A stretch of 64,000 nt of DNA from Smittium culicis (taxonomy: Eukaryota > Kickxellomycota > Harpellomycetes > Harpellales > Legeriomycetaceae): assembly GCA_001970855.1 (NCBI GenBank), contig LSSN01001448.1, positions 1 to 64,000 on the forward strand. Direction: 5' to 3'. Under the pieces are notes generated by a model that was not told where the DNA came from, searched no databases, and saw nothing but the letters and a program-made list of their open reading frames with translations. The translations under genes were made by a program, and so were the position numbers. This document shows, piece by piece, positions 58,240-64,000 of the stretch; the first letter of the stretch is position 1, and every line of letters begins with the position of its first letter.

Positions 58240-61200
58240 ATGAATTAAAAAAAAAAAGATCATACCTCACTCGAAATAACTACTTTCAACGTTAAAGGAA
58301 TATCAGATAACAAAAAAAAGACAAGACTTTTTGCTCACTTAAAAAAAACAATCAAGTCTGACATTTTTTGCCCACAAGAAATCAACATAAAAGATATAGA
58401 CAAAAATTTCTGGTCATACTACTGGAATAATAAAATAATATGGTCCAAGTATACTGCAAAAATAATAAATAACGAAGCATACGAAATAATAGATAATACT
58501 ATTTTCTTTGAAGGAAGAATAAAAATAAAAACAACTAAAAACAACTAATAATATAAAATTAAAAATAGTGAATTTGTATCTGCCCAATAACGAAAAAGAC
58601 AGAAGAATCACTTTAGAGTTTTTACAGGAAAATTTAACCAATAACGCAATTGATAATGTAGAGCTTATGATAATTAGAGATATGAATATGGTTGAAAATG
58701 AGTATAAAGACAGGTTCCCTCCTAAAGTAACCAATAGAAGGGAATGGGAAAATATGGAACTATTAGCAAATCAATTTAAGCTAGTCAATGTTATAAGTAA
58801 ATTACTGGCTAATGAAAATATTTATACATGGTCTGAATATTCAGGAAAATACAGATCTAGAATAGATCACTTGCTGATTGGCGAAAAAATGATAGAAAAT
58901 ACCACTATTAAAGAAATTGGGCTTTCAGAATTTTCTGACCACAAGTACATATCGATATACATAAAAAACATGATAAATAAAAAGATGACATCCAATAATT
59001 GGAAACTTAATTCTAGCCTTTTAGAAAAATCACTTACAAAAGAAACTATTAGTGGAGCCCTAAACGCAAACGTTCAAAGTTTGGAACATTGGGCTGAACT
59101 AAAAAAAAAGTGCAAGAGTATTTTTATTGACCTGGGTAAATACAACTCGTTCAATAAAAGATTAGAGATTCTGGAATTCACCAATAAAACATACGATAGA
59201 ATGATCAAAAAAAACATCAATGACATCTCTAAAGCTAAAAAGTACAACCAAGCAATCATAGCCAATGAAAATCAAATCAAGAAGATCAAAAAAGAAAAAA
59301 TTGATGGGATGATTATAAGATCGCGTGCTAAGTGGATAGAAAACAACGAGAGATCAAATAAATATTTCTTTGGGCTTCTAAAAAAAAGGGAGACTAAAAA
59401 AAATATAAACGAACTAAACAATTCATATGGCGAAAAAATTACAGGAAAAAACGAAATACTAAAAGAATGCCAGTCATTCTATTCTAAACTTTTCTCTAAA
59501 GGACTAACATTCACAGATAGCCAACCAAAACTAATTTCTTGCATTAAAAGTAGGCTCAATAATTTTTATCAAACCATATTGGAGCAAGGGATATCCAAAA
59601 ATGAAATTTTAGAGTCTATAATTAGTCCACCAAATAACAAGTCACCTGGACCTGATGGGCTGACTTTTGAATTTTACAAATGCTTTAAAAAAAAAATATC
59701 TGAACACTTAGAAAAAATCTTTAATAACCCCACAGAAATGGAGAATTGGAACAAGTTTAGCAGAGGTTCTGTAATAGTGCTGATTCCTAAAAATGGAGGC
59801 CCAAAAGAATTAAAAAATTATAGGCCTATCATTCTGTCCAATACAGACGAGAAAATATACACAAAAATATTAAGTAATAGACTACAACAAGTCATTGGAA
59901 AAATTATAACCTCTAACCAATCGGTATTCATAAAAGATAAAAGTATTTTTGATAATATACACGCAACAAGTTTTTTGATAGAAAATAGCAAAACAGAACC
60001 TAGAAAAACAAATGGGTATCTCCTCCTATTGGATAAAGAGAAGGCATATGATAGGGTAGACTCGGTCTACCTCTTTAAATGCCTCTCCGCATTTGGAATA
60101 GGGCCATTTTTTATTAATAGTATAAAAAATTTGTACAAAAACCCTGTAACTCGAGTAATAATCGATAGTAGTTTTACTGAACCTATAACTATTAGACAAG
60201 GATTGAGACAAGGAGATCTTTTATCTCCGCTTCTATAATATTTAGTAATAGAACCGGTTCTAGAATTAATAAAAAAAACCTGCAAACGAATACCATTGGG
60301 CAAAGAATATTTCAAATATCTAGCGTACGCAGATGACTCACTAATAGGGATATCCAATAAAACCGATGAAAAAGCAGTATCTGAAGCTTTAAATATTCAT
60401 TCGCTAGCATCAACTGCCAAATTAAATATAGAAAAAACGATATGTATTAAATTAGGAGACCCCACAGATAGTTGGCTAGATCAAAAAATTTTACAGCCAA
60501 ATGAGTCATTCAAATATCTTGGCATTAAATTTGATTCGTCCGGAGTAGCAATTAAAGTAAACCAAAAAGACCTATATAATAGTATAACTAATAGCATCAA
60601 TAATTTAAAAAATAGAAAACTATCCATCAAAGGGAAAATTCTCCTAGCCAATACTTTTATACTATCAAAATTATGGTTTGCCTCCTATGTCATTCCTTTT
60701 GATAAAAAATTCATCAAAGATGTCAAAAAAGCAATCGACAAATTTATTTGGTCCGATAAAAAAACACGAATAAAAATATATACAATTGAACTCGAGCTTA
60801 AAAATGGGGGCCTTGGATTACACAGTATATATACCCAATCAAAATCATTATTTATGAAGTGGTTTAATGATTTATTAGAAAATAAAAAAAGCGTGTGGCT
60901 AGGATCAGCCTATAACAATTTACAATTCTTAGCAGTCAAATTATTCAGCTCTCAGAGCTATGTTGATTTGCTGACCGAAAAAGATCAGTCAACTAAATAT
61001 AATAAGCTTCCACCAATATGGAAACACTCATTAAAATTTTCTAAAAGAATTTACACTTCAAATATAGATAATATCTCTGACTGGCCTTACGAAAAAATCG
61101 AAATGCTAGGTCTAAATAATATAAATAAACTTATTGGAGCAAACCTAACAAAAAAAGAAATAAAATGGCTAGAAAATAACGGGATAGCCAATTGCGGAAA

Positions 61201-62059
61201 ATTCATCTCAAAATGCGATCTAGTATGGGACAACCAAACAGATTTCATATTCAACATTAAAATAAATGAAAAGCAAGTAATTTTACCAATAGAATCACAT
61301 TTAAAGGTAAAATGGTTTGATCAACAATACTCTGGAAATGCTATAGGTCCTAGAGCAATCTTTTTGATAAATAACGAACCAATAACTAAATATTCAAACA
61401 ACAAAGCTAGATTCAAACTCGAAGACTACGTTAGAAAAGAATTGATAGTTCAACCTAAATGGGAATAAATAGGTAGAACGACAAATATCGAGCCTTACTT
61501 TAATTGGATGAAAATACATAAAGTTGACCTGGAACCTAAAATGATAAGTCACATATGGCTCCTGCATCACAACGCAATAATTACTGGAGAAAAGCTCGGG
61601 ATTTGGAATAAGGATATTTATAACCAATCACAAGAATGTAAATCTTGTAAAGAGCGTAAAGAAACAATTCCACAAATCTACTTTGGCTGCAGGCGAGTAA
61701 ACGATTTGTGGAAAAAAATATATGACTTTATTATAACAAACTCATTCGACAGCGGGATATCTAATAGAATAACCACTGAGGTTATTTACGACTTTCTACA
61801 GTAAATGGAAAGAAAATTTCCAAAGATAGACGTTCACTATGGCTTAGCAATATGGAATATAAATCGAGCAAGGGTTAAATCGGCTCTATCGGAAACAAAT
61901 ATAACTGGAGAAAGTATTTTCAGCCGATGGATAAGCGACCTAAAACAAAAAATTAGTATTGACTTCAAAAATCACAAAAAAAGAGAATCTTGGCTGGCTA
62001 TAAGAACCAAATGGTTCTCAATAGAACCTGGGGGGAAATTAATGTCCCGCGAAAACTGA
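58240..62059 (+). pseudogene. LINE ORF2: endonuclease, reverse transcriptase, zf-RVT, broken
   Basis: The ATG at 58240 is followed by a stop at codon 3. The endonuclease region starts FNVKGISDNKKK and contains LLIG and SDHKYI; the usual GDFN reads RDMN. A frameshift lies near 58540. From 58568 to 62059 a single frame runs with in-frame stops at 60236, 61466 and 61802. The reverse transcriptase shows NKSPGPDGL, PKELKNYRPI, LLDKEKAYDRVD, RQGLRQGDLLSPLL and the catalytic YADD (near 60329). The C-terminus has CKSCKERKETIPQIYFGC, a zf-RVT-type cysteine cluster. It is clearly a dead copy. Confidence 0.88.
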
Positions 62060-62180
62060 TACCTGGGTCTCTTCACTACCATTCTTCTCTTTTCATAATT
62101 CACTCATACTTATACTTGTACTTAAATCTCTGGCTATTAATTTGAATTTCCAAAATAAATAAAAAAATAATAATAATAAA

Positions 62181-62513
62181 ATACTGGCTTTCTTGTAAAC
62201 ATTTATTTGCAACCAACACAGCACCACTCTGGTAATCTTATAACCACCATGCCGATATAGGTCAAAATGACCCAATGATCAGTTATTATATCTCGGAGAG
62301 GAGACATATTAAGTGTTACCATCTTATTGGATAATACTAAACGAAAATTACAAACCAATAAAAATAAGTGAATAAAATGAACTAAAAAATTTTTATATAT
62401 ATAAATTTTAAAGTGCGCTTATGTGATATCCTTATCATCTTTTCTTTCGCAAAGGTACTCTACCAGCTATAAAGATAATCAAAATTTTAATTAAAGATAT
62501 TTAAACTTTTAAA
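62181..62513. other. Sequence between the LINE and the DIRS-like element
   Basis: About 330 bp that may include the left terminal repeat of the DIRS-like element. It contains a short inverted repeat (GGTCAAAATGACC near 62258). No direct evidence fixes a boundary. Confidence 0.35.
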
Positions 62514-63470
62514 ATGAATCAAGAAGCTATCAGTCAAATTCCAGTGAATCAGGAACAGTTTAACGAACTAACCGAAATGGTCAAGCAACTCTTGTGTGAA
62601 AAAAAACAAAACACAGAGCCTGAGGATCCGTTTATTTCCACAAGAATTCCGATAACCGACATAGCAGTTTATCCAGAGCTTATCGAAGATCTTCCTTCAA
62701 TCAAAGATGACTTCTTGCGAACTCCACTGACCAAAAAAGAAAGTAAAGAGGCGATTCACTCTTGTCCTAGAAGTATTTCGATGAACTACTAACCACCGCA
62801 ACTGAATGACTCGGCGTCCGCGGCGGTGAAGAAAGCCGATACATGCCTACATGGAATCCAAATCGCGCTTGCCCAGGCGACCAGTCCAGTTGATTATTAC
62901 GTACACCGGATAATCCAGGATAATCCGTCAGTAAAGGAGGATGACCTTCATATCAATTTTGCATACACTATGAGGGCCCTCTTGGCGGATATTGCGTCTA
63001 CAGTGACACAAGTTAGACTGAACAACCTGCACAAGGGAATGGATTTGCCTGATAAGCCGCAACAATTGGTCGACTCTGACACAGAGTCACTTATGGATCA
63101 GGAAAAGCTGGACGCCCTTATTTCTAGCAAGAAGCCAGAAAAGCGTGCCAGCATTTCGGTACTCAGAACAGTACCGGCAGCAATACTGTTCAGGTACAAA
63201 CCATGGAAGCTGCAGTACCATCTGCCACAGTCAGTAATCATCCCACACAGACAAATTTTCGAGGGAGAGGACGTGGCAGGGGCAGGGGATCTCAATAGAT
63301 TTATCGACAGGTCCCCCAGTTGGGGGACGCCTCGTATTATTTCGATCCGCGTGGACCAAGCTGACGAACAGGGACTGGGTCCAAAATATTGTCGAGAAGG
63401 GGTTCCGGATCCCATTCAGAAAACCGGAATCGAACAGCAAGGATTACGAGGAGAACTGAAAAAGTCTTGA
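62514..63470 (+). pseudogene. DIRS-like gag region, interrupted
   Basis: MNQEAISQIP starts a frame with RIPITDIAVYPELIEDLPSI and TPLTKKESKEAIHSCPRS. It meets a TAA at 62790 and continues in the same frame with VKKADTCLHGIQIALAQATS, YYVHRIIQDNP and TVTQVRLNNLHKGMDLP. Further frame changes lie beyond about 63160: another frame carries a GRGRGRGRG stretch, and near 63319 a third carries VGGRLVLF and TNRDWVQNIVEKGFRIPF, typical of the linker before a DIRS RT. The product would be a nucleocapsid-like protein. Confidence 0.7.
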
Positions 63471-63535
63471 AATGTTCGACGAGGAATCCGCAGCGTCCCC
63501 GAAAAACAATTCTGTCGGGGCCGCCACCATTGACG

Positions 63536-64000
63536 TTACATCCGATACGTAACAAGAGGAAAATCATTCCAGAGGCTCACCGGACCTTTACAGAAGAAGT
63601 AGCATCTCTACTGTCCAAGAAAGCCATAGAGGAAGTCAAATACCGAAATCCGGGCTTCTACAGCAACCTATTTGCCATTAAAAAGAAAACAGGGGGACTC
63701 AGACTAGTCCTGGATTTGAGGAAGCTGAACTTAAATGTGGAATCAAGGAACTTCAAAATGGAAACATTGACGTCGATATATCGGATGATTCGACGCAAGG
63801 ACTACATGACATCTCTGGATCTGGAGGATGCATTTATGCACATATTGATACACAAGACATGCAAGAAGTATCTCTGTTTTTGTTGGAACGGCAAAGCATA
63901 CCAGTTCCGCGTACTACCGTTTGATCTATCACTAAGCCCGCATACGTTTACCAAGGTACTGAGACCAGTATTGAAATATGCACGGTCACAGGGAATGCGA
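63536..64000 (+). pseudogene. DIRS-like reverse transcriptase, partial
   Basis: The frame with TFTEEVASLLSKKAIEEV, FYSNLFAIKKKTGGLRLVLD and SLDLEDAF is open from about 63536 to the last base. It covers the first RT blocks through FTKVLRPVLKYARSQGMR. The catalytic YxDD block would lie past the window. The glycine of the usual LPFGLS is aspartate here (LPFDLS). It lies in a different frame from the upstream part, so the element is probably inactive. Confidence 0.82.

Larger units (their letters stand above)
56612..62180 (+). mobile_element. Inactive L1-like LINE retrotransposon
   Basis: A two-ORF non-LTR element of about 5.6 kb: an ORF1 with a zinc knuckle, then an ORF2 with an apurinic-endonuclease-like region, reverse transcriptase and a C-terminal zinc-binding domain. 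The 3' part ends in an A-rich (AATAAT)-type tail near 62160-62180. LDKEKAYDRV in the reverse transcriptase is the L1/Tx1-type version of the A motif. Frameshifts and stops in both ORFs show it is dead. Boundaries are approximate. Confidence 0.88.
62514..64000 (+). mobile_element. DIRS-type retrotransposon, decayed, cut by the window edge
   Basis: A gag-like ORF is followed by a reverse transcriptase that runs past the last base. The block FKMETL ... SLDLEDAFMH ... QFRVLPFDLSLSPHTFTKVL is characteristic of DIRS rather than Ty3 elements. Composition is clearly less AT-rich than the LINE beside it. No recombinase or terminal repeats are within view, so family assignment rests on the RT. Confidence 0.82.

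Overview
The window is about 64 kb of very AT-rich eukaryotic DNA with short GT-AG introns, long gene deserts and several transposon families. The protein-coding genes are fungal: a Skt5/Chs4-type chitin synthase activator ending in a CaaX box, a Bud6/Aip3 polarity factor, a fungal-type NDUFA1, an Srp40/Nopp140 and an Sly41-like transporter. A DIRS-type retroelement and an L1-like LINE, together with the base composition, suggest an early-diverging filamentous fungus, perhaps a Harpellales gut fungus such as Smittium (Kickxellomycotina). That placement is inference; no rRNA gene or other taxonomic marker is present.

Layout. 1-840: a TAA microsatellite followed by a SINE-like element with poly(A) and a 12-bp target duplication. 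1.4-3.8 kb (-): SKT5/CHS4-like. 5.5-17.8 kb: AT-rich desert without a recognisable gene. 17.8-19.9 kb (-): SRP40/NOLC1-like, four exons. 20.4-22.9 kb: a cluster of short TTAA-flanked MITEs and a second, truncated copy of the SINE tail. 23.5-25.3 kb: a PlsC-type acyltransferase with one frameshift (+), facing NDUFA1 (-). 25.3-36 kb: second desert with two MITEs. 36-40.6 kb: BUD6 (+) behind a motif-rich upstream region. 41.5-42.9 kb (-): CorA-type metal transporter. 44-44.9 kb: two MITEs. 46-47.1 kb (+): SLY41-like transporter. 47.9-48.8 kb (-): mitochondrial IF3, strongly GC-rich. 50.2-56.2 kb: a compact trio made of an EED/ESC WD40 protein (-, nine exons), tyrosyl-DNA phosphodiesterase 1 (+, two exons) and MCM10 (-, four exons). 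56.6-62.2 kb: a dead L1-like LINE. 62.5-64 kb: a decayed DIRS-type element running off the window.

The genes do not form one pathway. They are housekeeping and polarity functions: cell-wall synthesis (Skt5), polarised growth (Bud6), nucleolar function (Srp40), mitochondrial respiration and translation (NDUFA1, IF3), lipid remodelling, ion and sugar-phosphate transport, and chromatin, repair and replication (EED, TDP1, MCM10). EED and TDP1 share a divergent promoter of about 330 bp; TDP1 and MCM10 converge.

The least expected items are the SINE-like element built as a chain of hairpins, the piggyBac-like MITE family (about a dozen copies), the 32-bp AGGCCTATT array upstream of BUD6, the GC-rich IF3 gene, the nine-exon EED gene (evidence for a Polycomb PRC2 core) and the very short MCM10. 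Exon structures were read by hand from splice sites and reading phase and have not been checked against transcripts.
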